From contig RSEH01000109.1 in the NCBI GenBank assembly GCA_006503475.1, positions 62,001 to 126,000 on the forward strand: a DNA stretch of 64,000 nt, given 5' to 3'. The notes beneath the pieces were generated by a model, which worked only from the letters and a program-made list of their open reading frames with translations, did no database searches and was not told the origin of the DNA. Shown here in pieces: positions 27,806-37,610 of this stretch (the stretch's first letter is position 1; the number at the start of each line of letters is the position of its first letter). This stretch comes from Stentor roeselii (lineage: Eukaryota; Ciliophora; Heterotrichea; Heterotrichida; Stentoridae). The position numbers were made by a program, and so were the translations under genes.

Positions 27806-28636
27806 TTAGAGTTTTGGTCTACCTGTGAATGTGTCCATGCTTCTGTTGAATTTAAAAGTGTGAATAAGAAAATCATATACACAAATTGGCAGAGGTTTCA
27901 ACATCTTTAGAAGTACTCCTAAATATTTAGGTAAAAAAATTACCTTTTTTTCTGATAGAATAGCATTGAAAATTTCGTTTACTACTTCAGATTCTTTTAA
28001 AAGTTTTATTGGAGTTTTGACCCCTGAAAACATTCCAGTATCAATAAAATAAGGATTAACGCACGTTGTTTTGATATTCAATCCTTGAATCTTGAGTTCA
28101 TTTCTAAGAGCTTCATCCAAACCAACACATGCAAACTTACTGCTTGTATAGTCAACCAGTTTATCAGAACCAACATGTCCAGCAAATGAAGCAATAGTGA
28201 CTATATGTCCCTTATTCTTTTTAACCATATCAGGCAAGAACTCTTTAATAGTGAAAAATTGAGAAATCACATTGATTTTAAAGGTCTTCTCAATATCTTC
28301 ATGAGTCAATTCAAGAAAACTCTTGCCCTTGACTATCCCTGCATTATTTACAAGTATATCAGGAGGTCCAAAGCGATTTCTAACAGCATTTCCAGCATCT
28401 TTTATTGAATTCACATCACTCACATCACAAAACACTGCGAATGATTCACATGGTCCATTGGGTCCAGTTATTTTTTGTATTTCCTGAATAACTTCTTCAG
28501 CTTTTGCAATGTTTACATCAGCGATCACGACTTTTCCTCCAAATCTCGCTATTTTTATAGCCAGGGCTTTGCCGATTCCACTGGCGGCTCCAGTGATAAA
28601 GACGACCTTTCCATTGATTTTCAAATTCGCTCTCAT
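27806..28636 (-). CDS. Short-chain dehydrogenase/reductase, SDR16C-like
   Basis: A 276-residue classical SDR oxidoreductase. NAD(P)-binding TGAASGIG is at 15-22, NNAG at 97-100, and the catalytic Ser150, Tyr163 and Lys167 (YTSSK) are intact. The Asp after beta-2 (VVIADVN) favours NAD over NADP. The C-terminal KFNRSMDTFTGR is characteristic of the SDR16C branch (retinol dehydrogenase 10, 17-beta-HSD 11/13, DHRS3), enzymes acting on lipophilic alcohols at ER or lipid-droplet membranes. A hydrophobic segment near 235-260 could bind membrane. The substrate is unknown. It is divergent from the syntaxin gene (about 200 bp). Confidence 0.92.
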   Translation of the reverse strand: MRANLKINGKVVFITGAASGIGKALAIKIARFGGKVVIADVNIAKAEEVIQEIQKITGPNGPCESFAVFCDVSDVNSIKDAGNAVRNRFGPPDILVNNAGIVKGKSFLELTHEDIEKTFKINVISQFFTIKEFLPDMVKKNKGHIVTIASFAGHVGSDKLVDYTSSKFACVGLDEALRNELKIQGLNIKTTCVNPYFIDTGMFSGVKTPIKLLKESEVVNEIFNAILSEKKVIFLPKYLGVLLKMLKPLPICVYDFLIHTFKFNRSMDTFTGRPKL

Positions 28637-28837
28637 ATTTATATTCCATATAATTTTTAAAGTTTAAATAAACTTAACTAAAGTTTATTAAAATTTTTCT
28701 TAATATTCTTCCACTCAGTGAACTAGTTGATTTCATTAAAATTCTTATTACTATCATTAAGAATAATGATATGAGAAATGAATTCGATTTTTAATGTGAC
28801 TCAAGTTTCAACCTCTTCATTTATCCTGTTTATATAA

Positions 28838-29716
28838 ATGGCATCTTATAGCAATTCTATTAGAAGGTCTTTCGGAGTCACTCGGGACCTAACCGGAACA
28901 TTCAAGAAATTCAGGTCGAAGAACTCAGGCAAGAAGCCCAAGGTTGAAAGTCGAGTGACTTCCTTTAAAGGAAATGAAAAATTGTTAGATTCTATTGAAG
29001 CAAACGATAAAGTAATGATTTGTGTCCCTCCTCAATGGGTTGACGACTTCGATAATATCAAAGAAGAGTTGAAATCACTTGAAGATGACTTGAATAACTT
29101 ACAAAAACTTTCCATGAGTCATTATCTTAAAACATTTAGCAAGGAAAGTCAAGATACTTCAAAAAAAATCAGAATGCATACTGAGGTCATTTCTAGGAAA
29201 ATTCATGAGATTGATATGTCTTTGAAAAGATTTAATATGAATGATGGACCTCATGAGGACCAGCTGGTTAGGAAAAATGTGATAAGCAGTCTTAAAGTAA
29301 AATTGAGAGACAGTACAATTAAGTTTAAGAAAATTCAAGAGTCGTCTCAAAAAAAGAGGTCGATTGACTTTCAGGAACCAGTTTACAACCTAGACGACGA
29401 AGAAGAGGTCGAAAAGTCAGCCCAATCAACTCACGACCTGATATACAACGAAGGAATCGAGTCCCTCGCTAAAAACATGATAGACCTAAGCGAAATTTTC
29501 AAAGAACTCAACGAATTCGTAGTCCTTCAAGGAACAATCTTAGACCGCATCGACTACAGCCTTCAATGCGCAGCAGAAAACACAAAACAGTCCGTAAAAC
29601 ATTTAAAAGGAGCAGAAAAGCACCAAAAGTGCACAAGAGCAGTAGGATGCATAGTGATTTTACTTGTAACTATTATTGTTTTGATCATTACTTTGGGGTT
29701 AAAGGTCTATTTATAG
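28838..29716 (+). CDS. STX16: Syntaxin-16-like Qa-SNARE
   Basis: A 292-residue tail-anchored SNARE of the syntaxin-16/Tlg2 type (trans-Golgi/endosome fusion). Features: the PPQWVDDFDNIKEELKSLE start of the regulatory three-helix region, which is typical of STX16; a SNARE motif at about 200-262 (SLAKNMIDLSEIFKELNEFV) with the zero-layer Gln in FVVLQGTILDRID; and a C-terminal membrane helix (VGCIVILLVTIIVLIITLG) with a short luminal tail. Codon composition switches from T/G-rich to A/C-rich near 29380 within the gene. Its stop is 9 bp from the opposing stop. Confidence 0.88.
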   Translation: MASYSNSIRRSFGVTRDLTGTFKKFRSKNSGKKPKVESRVTSFKGNEKLLDSIEANDKVMICVPPQWVDDFDNIKEELKSLEDDLNNLQKLSMSHYLKTFSKESQDTSKKIRMHTEVISRKIHEIDMSLKRFNMNDGPHEDQLVRKNVISSLKVKLRDSTIKFKKIQESSQKKRSIDFQEPVYNLDDEEEVEKSAQSTHDLIYNEGIESLAKNMIDLSEIFKELNEFVVLQGTILDRIDYSLQCAAENTKQSVKHLKGAEKHQKCTRAVGCIVILLVTIIVLIITLGLKVYL

Positions 29717-29725
29717 CTTTAATTG

Positions 29726-30877
29726 TTAGAAGTTAATTCGTTTTGGAGAAGTCTCAGACTTTGAGGACCTTGGGCTTTGAGGCGAGCTTAGAATGATTTT
29801 GTAGTTTCTAGTTGATTGACCTGGACACAGCTCTTTACTTTCATTCAAAAGATTAGACCCTCTTTGACTAGCCTTGAGGAACTCTCGAGGACTGAATTGA
29901 AAAGACCTGGGAGAAGGCATTAAAGAGTCTGAATTATTTTCTTCATCACAAGAATAAGACCCTTTTATTTTTAGTGATTTTTCAGATGTTGGTTTGAGTT
30001 TCTCGAGTTCTTTTTCCAAACTTCTGTTGACTTTCTTCTGGACCTCCAGGTCATCAAGGAGCTTTTTATAGTTCACGTCTTTTTCATTGAGTTTTCTTTC
30101 AAAGTACTTTGAATTCAGCGAGTTTTCTCTTTCAGATTGTTCAGATCTGAGCAGGACATCAACGATTTCCTGCTTGAGTTTCAAGATAATTTCTTCGTAT
30201 TTATTTGAATCACTTCTTAGTTTTATTTGAAGCTCTTCGATTTTTTTAGATGATGACTCAAGTTGAGCTTCTAGTTCAGAATTTTTTGATTTCAATGACT
30301 GTAGAAGAGAATCATTCTCTGCTTCATTTAAAACGATTTTTTCCTTAATTTCGCGATTAAAGAAAGTCTGGCATGACTCGCAAAGGTTTTCAGAATCAGA
30401 AAATTTTGAATGTTTTGGTTTTACAAGCGAGTTGGAATTTAGAACTTCTGGACATGAATTACGAGACTGGTGAAAAGAATGGAAAGGGTTTAAAAGGCTT
30501 TCTGGGGTTTCTTGGTAGGAGAAACTCGGGTTTTTTGATTGAGAACGAAGTTGATGGTAACTTCGAGGGTTCTGCTGTTTTGTTTGAAGGAGAAGACGGG
30601 GAGTGCATAGTTGGGTTCCTGTTGTTTTTAAGATTTTACTGAGTTTTTCGAGTCTTTGGTTTTTTTCTTGTAGTTTTTCTTTTAGTAAAAGGTGCTCTGC
30701 TGCTACTTTGGCGTGAGATTCTCTTTCGGTGTGCAAAGCTGTTTGAAATTTCTGGTTTTCTTGGATTAGGGTTTTTAGACTGCTAATTAGTTCTTGGATT
30801 CTTAGGTCTTTTTTTTTGTTGTCTGTGATCCAAATTTCAACTGTTTCTTTCCAAGAGTCCATCATCTGGCAGTCCAT
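29726..30877 (-). CDS. Coiled-coil protein
   Basis: About 383 residues, family unknown. The start is set at the ATG at 30877 (MDCQMMDSWKETVEIW), preceded by TAATAATC; another Met at 30892 adds five hydrophobic residues. Residues 15-90 and 180-290 are coiled coil; between them is a Ser/Pro/Gln-rich linker, with a CESC pair near the second coil. The C-terminal 80 residues are Ser/Pro-rich with SPRSF, SPREF and SPQSPRSS motifs, likely proline-directed phosphorylation sites. The architecture suits a centrosomal or cortical scaffold. No evidence fixes a function. Confidence 0.75.
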   Translation of the reverse strand: MDCQMMDSWKETVEIWITDNKKKDLRIQELISSLKTLIQENQKFQTALHTERESHAKVAAEHLLLKEKLQEKNQRLEKLSKILKTTGTQLCTPRLLLQTKQQNPRSYHQLRSQSKNPSFSYQETPESLLNPFHSFHQSRNSCPEVLNSNSLVKPKHSKFSDSENLCESCQTFFNREIKEKIVLNEAENDSLLQSLKSKNSELEAQLESSSKKIEELQIKLRSDSNKYEEIILKLKQEIVDVLLRSEQSERENSLNSKYFERKLNEKDVNYKKLLDDLEVQKKVNRSLEKELEKLKPTSEKSLKIKGSYSCDEENNSDSLMPSPRSFQFSPREFLKASQRGSNLLNESKELCPGQSTRNYKIILSSPQSPRSSKSETSPKRINF

Positions 30878-31245
30878 GATTATTATAACCATGAATTAAC
30901 ATTAACAATAAATGAACATGCAAGAATAAAGGATTTTATAAAAAGATTTTGTTAATTTCTTCAATAGAGCATCATCTGGTAGTTTTTATTAGTATAAAAA
31001 TTTTTATCGTTTAAACAATAAAATTTCTTTAAAGTCTAAAAAAATCTCAAACTTTTCAATAATTTAAACAAGACTATTCAAAAAAATGATCATATTTGAA
31101 TTACTTTTGAAATCTTTAAGAAAAGATAATTCTTTATCCCTAAATCTTTATATTTTTTTCCCAATACTTTCATCTTTTCCCCATTCCCCAGAACATTAAA
31201 AACTTAAAAAAACTCAGACATTAGAAATGTCTAAAGACACTAATA
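30878..31245. other. Intergenic region between divergent genes, about 370 bp
   Basis: AT-rich, with poly-A and poly-T runs. It presumably carries the promoters of the coiled-coil gene (minus) and the small Cys-containing gene (plus). No gene was seen. Confidence 0.5.
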
Positions 31246-31665
31246 ATGGATTTAAGTTACGTTGCAGGAAACAACCAGTCACTAGTCGACTCTCTAGAAG
31301 AGTACGGCTGCGACTTAGACTCTCTCTTATACGTCGCAAAAGACTATTTCGCCCTCTGTGACGAGTTGAACCTCACTCCAAGACAAGCATCCGAAGTCTT
31401 CATCAAGCTAAAGAACACAAACGACAAATCTCTTGGAAAGCCAATAAGTCCAGAAATCGTCATCTTCGAAAACAACAGAACAAACCCAACCCGTCTTTGC
31501 GTTGAAAACAAAAACAACGGAAAAAACTGTTTTTTCAAAGCAATTCCAGGTCAAAGCAAGGTAGACAAAAAAGTGATTATTTATAAATGCGAGTCTTGCA
31601 CAGAGGAAGTTTGTGTGAAAAGACCTGAAGTAAGGGACCATGTATGTGAAAAGCATTTAAATTAG
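31246..31665 (+). CDS. Small protein with C-terminal Cys/His cluster
   Basis: 139 residues, family not recognised. The N-terminal 70 residues look helical and acidic (SLVDSLEEYGCDLDSLL). The C-terminal region contains NGKNCF, KCESCTEEVC and DHVCEKH, a spacing that could bind zinc, although it is not a standard ribbon or finger I can name. The ATG at 31246 is used; an upstream ATG at 31227 is out of frame. It converges on the next coiled-coil gene (47 bp between stops). Confidence 0.65.
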   Translation: MDLSYVAGNNQSLVDSLEEYGCDLDSLLYVAKDYFALCDELNLTPRQASEVFIKLKNTNDKSLGKPISPEIVIFENNRTNPTRLCVENKNNGKNCFFKAIPGQSKVDKKVIIYKCESCTEEVCVKRPEVRDHVCEKHLN

Positions 31666-31712
31666 ATTTTTTATAAATTTTGCAAATAATCCAAATTTCT
31701 ATCCTAATTAAT

Positions 31713-32639
31713 TCAAGCATTAGGCGATCCCAAGCTTTTAAGACTGACACTCGACATAAGTGGGCGGTTTTCAGCAGCAGTGGCAGGTCTAGAGCTTGCA
31801 GGAGTCCTTAAATTAAAGATCGCTCTTGAAGACTGATTCAAGTCAAGTCTCGAAGTTCCACATCCCGTAGTATGTTTTCCATCAAACCTATTTTTTTCAA
31901 GTTTATGAGTAATTTTCATTTCTTTTCGAAGATTCTGGTACTTTTTCATAATTGCTTCTAATTCAGTGACTTTCATCTTTTTCAGCTCTTCAGCGCCCGC
32001 CAAGATTTTTTGTTTGAAAGAGTTGATCTCGTTTTCCTGTCGCTTTGTCAAAGCTGTAAGATTCTGCTGAATCTTTGAATCTCTTTCAAGGCCCCAAGTC
32101 GACTTAAGTCTTTCTTCTAAGTCAATCATCTGCTGTTGGACTAAATGAGCTTCTTTGTATTCTTTGTTCTTCACAAGAGTGTCTTGAATGCGTCTTAGGT
32201 TTAGAAGTTCTGGAGAATGCTTCGGAATCACTGGAATCGACTCTTCAAGTTGTTTTTTTGTTGTTTCGAACTCGTTTGATTGCTTTTGCATCAGCTGGTC
32301 TTCGGCTTCTTTACAACTTTCTCGAAAGAGCTCAAGCTTTTCTTGCCAGTCAGCCTGATGACGCTTCAGGTCTTCTTGGTAAGCGATTTCGATGTCTGAT
32401 GCTTCGTTTTGTTGACGGAATGCGAGGGTTTTTTGCTTTTTTCTTTGGACTTGCTTTTTCAGTTCTAGGATTCTTTGGTAAATCTTGTCGGCTTCTAAGA
32501 AGTTTCCAGCTTTTTCACTGATTTTGCACTGATCCTCGAGATTTTTTCTATGTGAAGTTTACATCAGTTCTTCCAGCTCGTCCTCGCATTGCACTGACCT
32601 GGCAACTGAAATTTCTTCGTTAAAACCTTCTTCTTCCAT
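31713..32639 (-). CDS. Coiled-coil protein with UVR-like hairpin, two exons
   Basis: A 303-residue coiled-coil protein. A 15-nt intron (32548-32562) joins an exon starting at ATG 32639 (MEEEGFNEEIS) with the main frame. The body is charged helix. Around residues 130-165 the pattern LLNLRRIQDTLVKNKEYKEA resembles a UVR-type helical hairpin. The last 50 residues are Ser/Arg-rich (SSRPATAAENRP), as in many ciliary or cytoskeletal proteins. I do not recognise an orthologue. It is 14 bp downstream of the next minus-strand gene. Confidence 0.75.
32548..32562 (-). other. 15-nt intron
   Basis: GTAAACTTCACATAG on the minus strand, A at position 10, phase 2. Confidence 0.85.
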
Positions 32640-32653
32640 TTATCCGCTGATTA

Positions 32654-33478
32654 TTAAACATCATAAAAGGGAGATGGGCTCTTGGAGCAGTTTTCTTTAC
32701 GTTTTACGGAATCAGACAAAGAGTTTTTAGCAATTTCTCTGTTAAGCTTCGCCATGCGTAAGTTGTGCTCAGAAATGCTATTCATCAGGTTTTCATTTTC
32801 ACGTACAAGGCCTCGACTTGGAGATGTTTTCGGCTCAGACAAGTTATGAACAATGATATCACAGATGACTTGAAGTGTAATAAGAAGGGCTTTGTCTCTT
32901 TGAATTTCAATTAACTCGACCAAGTCTTTTTCTTCAAGACGGTCTTGAAGAAAAAGTTTGACTTCAGGGATCGTTCTTGACTTTTGACTGATAAAAGTTC
33001 CGTATTTAACCAGGTCTTTAGAATAAGAAGTTTGAACTTTAGGACTAGCAAGTCGATGCTTTTTAAGGAATACTGAGAGTTTTTCATACTTTTCTATAGT
33101 ATTTTCAAGTTCTTTTGTAAGTTTTATATTTACATTCACGATTTCATCTCTGAATATTTTTTACTTTTCCTCTTGAATTTGTTTTATCAGTTGTTTCAAC
33201 TCGTTATTCGATGACTGCAGTTCTTTTATTATTAAAGTTTTTTCCTTAGACTCTTCTTCAAGTCTTAAGTAATGCTCTAAAGGGATTCTTTGTTCTGACA
33301 TTTCATGGCCGATTGCTGAAAAACTTCGAAGGATGTTTGTTGAATTTTTTGTTTCTAGATTCACTTCTTGGTCTATCGAAAAACTGAGAAAGGTCTGGTC
33401 AACGATTTGGTCAGTTTTTCGAGATGGTTTGTCAAAATTTGAGTCGGGGTAGGGAAGTTTGAGGTTTATTCCTCTCAT
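32654..33478 (-). CDS. Coiled-coil protein, two exons
   Basis: 269 residues. Two frames (from 33478 and ending at 32654) are joined by a 15-nt intron at 33150-33164; the second frame alone would lack an ATG. The N-terminal 80 residues are polar with a DQTFLSFSID segment, then a strong coiled coil (ELQSSNNELKQLIKQIQEEK) continues across the intron into helices including NIKLTKELENTIEKYEKL. The C-terminus is basic. The family is unknown; a structural role is likely but inferred. Confidence 0.75.
33150..33164 (-). other. 15-nt intron
   Basis: GTAAAAAATATTCAG on the minus strand, A at position 10, phase 2, within a continuous coiled coil. Confidence 0.85.
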
Positions 33479-33604
33479 TTAGAATTTTTATTAGTTTTGG
33501 ATGTTTTATATGTTTTTTTATTTAGAGAATAAGTGTCAAGGGTTTAAGGATTTGGAGATTTAGAGATTTTTATGAGGGAATTAAAATATGTTAGTTAATT
33601 ATAT

Positions 33605-34411
33605 CTAGTAACGGAGGCCGCTTAGTTTTTTTCTTCTTGATGTTCTGAGCTGAGATTCTTCTAAACCGCTTTCTTGATCTGCGTGGTTATCTTCGTATCC
33701 CATAACCCCTCCCATATCCTTCAGTAAATTTCCTACATTCAAGTTAATCGCTTCAAGAGTATCCTTCAAATCCTCATTTTCCTGCATGACTTTCTTAAGA
33801 GCCATTTTATTTTTCTTAACCTCATTCAAACTTTTAACCCCTTTTCCATTCTTTTCAAATATTTCCTTAAGTTTCCTTTCATTAACAACAGAACTTTCCA
33901 AGTCCCTTTCAGTTTCCGATTTTTTCAAAGTAATTTGCGCAATGACCCGTTTGACTTGTTTAACCTGTCCATTATGAATCTCATCTCTTCTACATTTCCT
34001 TCTTCGAAACTTAGCAAAAACAGCAGCGAGTCTAGTAAACTTGACCCATTTCATCCACCTGTTCTTAAGAACACTTTTAAAATACCTTAAAGCGACTTTA
34101 AAAGCTTTTTGAATAATAAGCTCACTGATTTCAAGTTCACTTTCATGAGGAACCCAGTACTTCCACTTGACCAAAGCACGAAATTTAAGATTTTTCAAGT
34201 ACCTGATTTTGTTGTATAAAAGTCTTCCAACCAGGAACTTCAACATATAAAACGCGAGGATGCCGCAATTCGGGTTATTTTTACGAGAACGGTCCATAAA
34301 CGAAGCTGAATACATGCTGTCTGAGTCTTCCAAGTCAAAATTCGAAGGCGTGCAATCAGCAAGGAACAGTTCATCAACAGTATAAACGACACTAGGGTTG
34401 GAAACAGACAT
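33605..34411 (-). CDS. Helical basic protein with Trp-rich repeat-like helices
   Basis: 268 residues, unknown family. Residues 48-140 form very basic amphipathic helices with aromatic pairs: NLKFRALVKWKYW, then LKNRWMKWVKFTRLAAVFAK. The spacing of Leu, Trp and Lys is reminiscent of centrin-binding Sfi1-type helices, which are abundant in contractile ciliates, but two copies are not enough to assign the family. A coiled coil follows (residues 170-240) and the C-terminus is acidic then basic. No intron was seen. Confidence 0.7.
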   Translation of the reverse strand: MSVSNPSVVYTVDELFLADCTPSNFDLEDSDSMYSASFMDRSRKNNPNCGILAFYMLKFLVGRLLYNKIRYLKNLKFRALVKWKYWVPHESELEISELIIQKAFKVALRYFKSVLKNRWMKWVKFTRLAAVFAKFRRRKCRRDEIHNGQVKQVKRVIAQITLKKSETERDLESSVVNERKLKEIFEKNGKGVKSLNEVKKNKMALKKVMQENEDLKDTLEAINLNVGNLLKDMGGVMGYEDNHADQESGLEESQLRTSRRKKLSGLRY

Positions 34412-34446
34412 ATTTCTAATATTTAAAGAAGATTCTATCCTATTAT

Positions 34447-35055
34447 CTAAAGATCATCAGAAACCTTTTTCTTTATTTCAGGATCTTCAATCTTCGCAAT
34501 GTGCTCGTAAAGGTAAGGATCTTTTAGACTGGGACTGTGAGGGTCAATCACAAACAGGTTTTGAACTTGAGGGTACTCCTGGAAGTAAGGACCTGAAGAA
34601 GGCACTGCTCCAAATAAAGGCTTCGGCGAATAGTACCCTGCAGGGTCAGCCTCGTGGTAAGGGTCAGGGTAAGGCACATTCAAATGATACTTATTCGTGT
34701 AAAGTCGAGTAGGCCAATGCGAGGAAGCAGGGAAAAAAGTGATTTCAAGCCATTCTTCCACATCTTTCATAAATAATTCCATTTCAGGACCTTTTAAATC
34801 TTTTGCTTTTTCAAACTTCAAACGGGTCTTTTCTGCATGTTCGAAGAAGTTTTTGTGGTTCGCGTGCATCAGACGTAAACTTACGATGCTTAACAAGTGA
34901 TGACGACGAAGACTTGCCCTGTATAGACGAGTAAAGCGCTGTTCAGTGGTGAGGGTGGATGGGTCTTTCACGTTGTAAGCACATAAGTTGAGGATTGTTC
35001 GCCATTTCCAGTTTACTCTGTAGTGAAGTTTTCCTGCTATCGGGCCTCCGACCAT
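34447..35055 (-). CDS. LYR-motif protein, probable complex I subunit NDUFB9-like
   Basis: A 202-residue protein with a clear LYR motif (RFTRLYRASLRR, about residues 41-52) followed by helices with the pattern of NDUFB9/B22, a membrane-arm accessory subunit of mitochondrial complex I that binds the acyl-carrier protein. Proline- and tyrosine-rich C-terminal segments (YHLNVPYPDPYHEADPAGYY) are compatible with the extended C-terminus of that subunit. Other LYR proteins are shorter (assembly factors, about 90-130 residues). The assignment within the LYR superfamily is inference; mitochondrial location is likely. Confidence 0.7.
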   Translation of the reverse strand: MVGGPIAGKLHYRVNWKWRTILNLCAYNVKDPSTLTTEQRFTRLYRASLRRHHLLSIVSLRLMHANHKNFFEHAEKTRLKFEKAKDLKGPEMELFMKDVEEWLEITFFPASSHWPTRLYTNKYHLNVPYPDPYHEADPAGYYSPKPLFGAVPSSGPYFQEYPQVQNLFVIDPHSPSLKDPYLYEHIAKIEDPEIKKKVSDDL

Positions 35056-35082
35056 TTATAAGAAGAAATTTTATCATTCAGT

Positions 35083-35553
35083 TTATGGAGGATTTATTGG
35101 GTAGATAAAGGTCTCGATTAGGTGTAGACTTACCGAGTAACTTAGAGGAAAGCCGAGGAGGAGAGAAAGGAGAAATTTTAAACGAAGGTAAAAAAGGTCT
35201 GAAAATTGAGGACTTTCTGAAGGTTTTGGCTTTGGCGTGGATTCTGGAACGGCTTCTAGAATTTGTTTTAGGTCTGGGGTCATGTATCGTGTGCCGTATA
35301 GTTTTAAGTTGTTTTCCATTTGGTCGATGTCTATCGCGTTTAAATAGCCTTGTGACAAGTCGTAATCAAACCGTTTTTCATCATCCGATAAAGTTTCATA
35401 TGCTAATTTGATAGCTTGAAAAATCTCTGCACTACCAGACTGATCTGGATGATGACTTTTCGCCAAGTTAAGATAAGAACCTCGGATTTCACACTTGCTA
35501 GCCTTAGGGTTGACTCTAAGTACCTGATATAAACACGTGAACCTTCTTATCAT
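35083..35553 (-). CDS. Small membrane-tailed J-domain protein
   Basis: A 156-residue DnaJ-type cochaperone. The J domain is at the N-terminus (residues 6-70) with the HPD tripeptide at 35-37 and the usual helix IV (YETLSDDEKRFDYD). It has no Gly/Phe or zinc region. A hydrophobic segment near the C-terminus (LRLKFLLSLLLGFPLSYSVSL) predicts a single membrane anchor, so it probably recruits Hsp70 to a membrane (ER or mitochondrion). The start ATG is 3 bp after the stop of the upstream kinase gene. Confidence 0.85.
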   Translation of the reverse strand: MIRRFTCLYQVLRVNPKASKCEIRGSYLNLAKSHHPDQSGSAEIFQAIKLAYETLSDDEKRFDYDLSQGYLNAIDIDQMENNLKLYGTRYMTPDLKQILEAVPESTPKPKPSESPQFSDLFYLRLKFLLSLLLGFPLSYSVSLHLIETFIYPINPP

Positions 35554-35556
35554 AAA

Positions 35557-36897
35557 CTATTTATTTTTGACAGTATCTCCAGCACTGCAAATATGCAGGT
35601 CTAAAGAATTGAAACTACTTGAAAAAATCTTGAATTTCGGAGAATTATCAATTTTCACTGCTGGGTACTCTGAAAAACGTTCCGCTTTGCAAGCAAGTGT
35701 GCTTGAAATAGAAAAAGATGACCGAAACCATGGATCTTTTAATAAGTCCTGCGCTCTTGGGCGCTTTGCAGGGTCATTCGCAAGCATTTTAATAATAAGT
35801 TGCTTAGCCGCAATAGAAAGATATTCCGGAAAGACAACATTTCCTCTAAGAATGCTTTTATATAACTCTCCATCACTGCTTCCTTTGAAAGGAAAAGTTC
35901 CAGTGAGCAAGACATACAAAAGTACCCCAGCAGCCCAGATATCAACAGGAGGTCCGAGGTACTCTTTCCTTGAAACTATTTCAGGAGCCATGTAATTAGG
36001 AGTCCCACAAAACATCTTCACTTTTTTTGTATTAGCAAAGCAAGTAGCGAATCCGAAATCAATGAGTTTTACTTTTTTATTTGAATTGTCAATCAAAGTG
36101 TTCTCTAATTTTATATCTCGATGGGTGATCCCCTTTGAATGGCAGTAGTCGATAGCGAGTAAAAGCTCTTGAAAATATTTATTCGCTTCAAATTCTTCTA
36201 GTCTTCGATTCGGCTTTCTTTTAAGACTGGCGGATAAGGAGTACCCAGAGATGTACTCTAAAATAATAAAAAGGTTTTGTTGAGTGTCAATGTGCTGGTA
36301 AAGCTTTACAATGTTAGGATGATCGAGTTTCAACAAAATTTTTATCTCAGTTTGAACACTTTTTTGCTGGTTAAGGTCAGTCATTTTTGACTTGTCGTAG
36401 ATTTTTATCGCCACTTTCCTGTCAGTTATCTTGTGTACTCCATACTTGACGACTCCATAAGACCCTGTCCCTAAAGTGTTTCCTATTGTGTAGTCACATA
36501 ATGGCTCTGAACGACTTGGAGACTTTATCTTCTCCGGCTTTAATTTTGATAATAACTGGCTTGGCATTCTTATCACGTTTTCATTTTTCACTGATGGACG
36601 AGATGGAGTTTTTTTCGGTGAATAGGTTAAAGTCGTGTTTTTAGCTACTGGCTTTGAATGAGGTCTTATTCGATTTTCAGTTGTTTTCACTTCTCTTGGC
36701 ATGCTCAGTTCTAGTTTTTTCTCAGAAGGCTGTGAAAAGTTTTCCTTTTTTTCTGAATCTTCTTCGACCTTAGGGTGAAGGTTGAACCTTGTAAGCCAAG
36801 AGTTGAACTTTAAAGAAATCGTTGATGGAGTTTTTTTTGATTGAGGAGTTGAAACTTGTAGATTTGATTTACTCCTGACTTGGACTTTTACTATCAT
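35557..36897 (-). CDS. Ser/Thr protein kinase, CAMK group (SNF1/MARK-like)
   Basis: A 446-residue kinase with a 134-residue basic, Ser/Pro-rich N-terminal extension. The catalytic domain (about 136-390) is complete: GTGSYGVV (143-150), Lys165, HRDIKLEN (259-266), DFG (280-282), and an activation segment with CGTPNYMAPE including Thr299, the site LKB1-type kinases phosphorylate in SNF1/MARK enzymes. The KLEN variant and FGFA context favour the CAMKL branch. No UBA or KA1 domain follows, so a specific subfamily cannot be set. Activity is expected. No intron. Confidence 0.92.
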   Translation of the reverse strand: MIVKVQVRSKSNLQVSTPQSKKTPSTISLKFNSWLTRFNLHPKVEEDSEKKENFSQPSEKKLELSMPREVKTTENRIRPHSKPVAKNTTLTYSPKKTPSRPSVKNENVIRMPSQLLSKLKPEKIKSPSRSEPLCDYTIGNTLGTGSYGVVKYGVHKITDRKVAIKIYDKSKMTDLNQQKSVQTEIKILLKLDHPNIVKLYQHIDTQQNLFIILEYISGYSLSASLKRKPNRRLEEFEANKYFQELLLAIDYCHSKGITHRDIKLENTLIDNSNKKVKLIDFGFATCFANTKKVKMFCGTPNYMAPEIVSRKEYLGPPVDIWAAGVLLYVLLTGTFPFKGSSDGELYKSILRGNVVFPEYLSIAAKQLIIKMLANDPAKRPRAQDLLKDPWFRSSFSISSTLACKAERFSEYPAVKIDNSPKFKIFSSSFNSLDLHICSAGDTVKNK

Positions 36898-36947
36898 TTA
36901 TTCAGGAATTATGAGAATTGGAGAAAAAGTAAAGATGATTAATTTAG

Positions 36948-37610
36948 TTATCCTAGGAACATTATAGCTTCCTTTGCTAGGGAACTTGGAAGTTTGTTTA
37001 AAAAAGATTTTCCGTATTTGTAGGTGAAGAGAACTAAAACTCGCTCTTTGAAAGAGTTGTAGCCTATTAGAGCGTCTTTTACTTTTTGAGGAAGGCTTTC
37101 GTACATTTCTTGATGAGACTCGGTGAATACCACTGATGGATCTGCTCCTCGATCTAGGAGAAAGAGGGTTAAATCGAGGTTCTGTCGATAAAGGGCTTGG
37201 ATTAATGGGTATTCATTTTGCTTTTCGTTTATTTCAGCTCCTAGTCTTAGAAGCTCTTCAATGCTTGAATATCGTTTATAGTAGCAGGCTCTTAATAAAG
37301 GGGATTCACCTGTTTTTGATCTTTGTTTGACATCACATCCGATTGAATGAAGAAAGGTTATTATTTCAGGCTTGTCAAAATACGCCGCATAAGACATCAG
37401 TGTCATTCCTTGCTAATTATATCTCACTTTTGTTAACAAGCTAGGGTTAATGCTTTTTATTTCAATAAGATTAGCCAAATCTCTTGTATTACCAGATTTT
37501 ATCAATTCAATTAGTTCTCCTTCGAAAGTTATAGTTGTTTCAGGAAAAAATTTATCTTTAATTGCTTGAATCATTATATTTTCATCATATTTCTTCTGTT
37601 TAAATACCAT
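36948..37610 (-). CDS. Ankyrin-repeat protein, two exons
   Basis: A 215-residue ankyrin protein formed by joining two frames across a 15-nt intron (37413-37427) in phase 0. About three to four repeats span residues 30-150: GNTRDLANLI, then TLMSYAAYFDKPEIITFLHS, then SPLLRACYYKRYSSIEELLR, then PLIQALYRQNLDLTLFLLDR. The C-terminal 60 residues are helical without known domains. Partner unknown; ankyrin stacks mediate protein binding. The intron uses a GTGAG donor, the only one in the set not starting GTA. Confidence 0.85.
37413..37427 (-). other. 15-nt intron with GTGAG donor
   Basis: GTGAGATATAATTAG on the minus strand, A at position 10, phase 0. Joins two halves of an ankyrin repeat. Confidence 0.85.
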
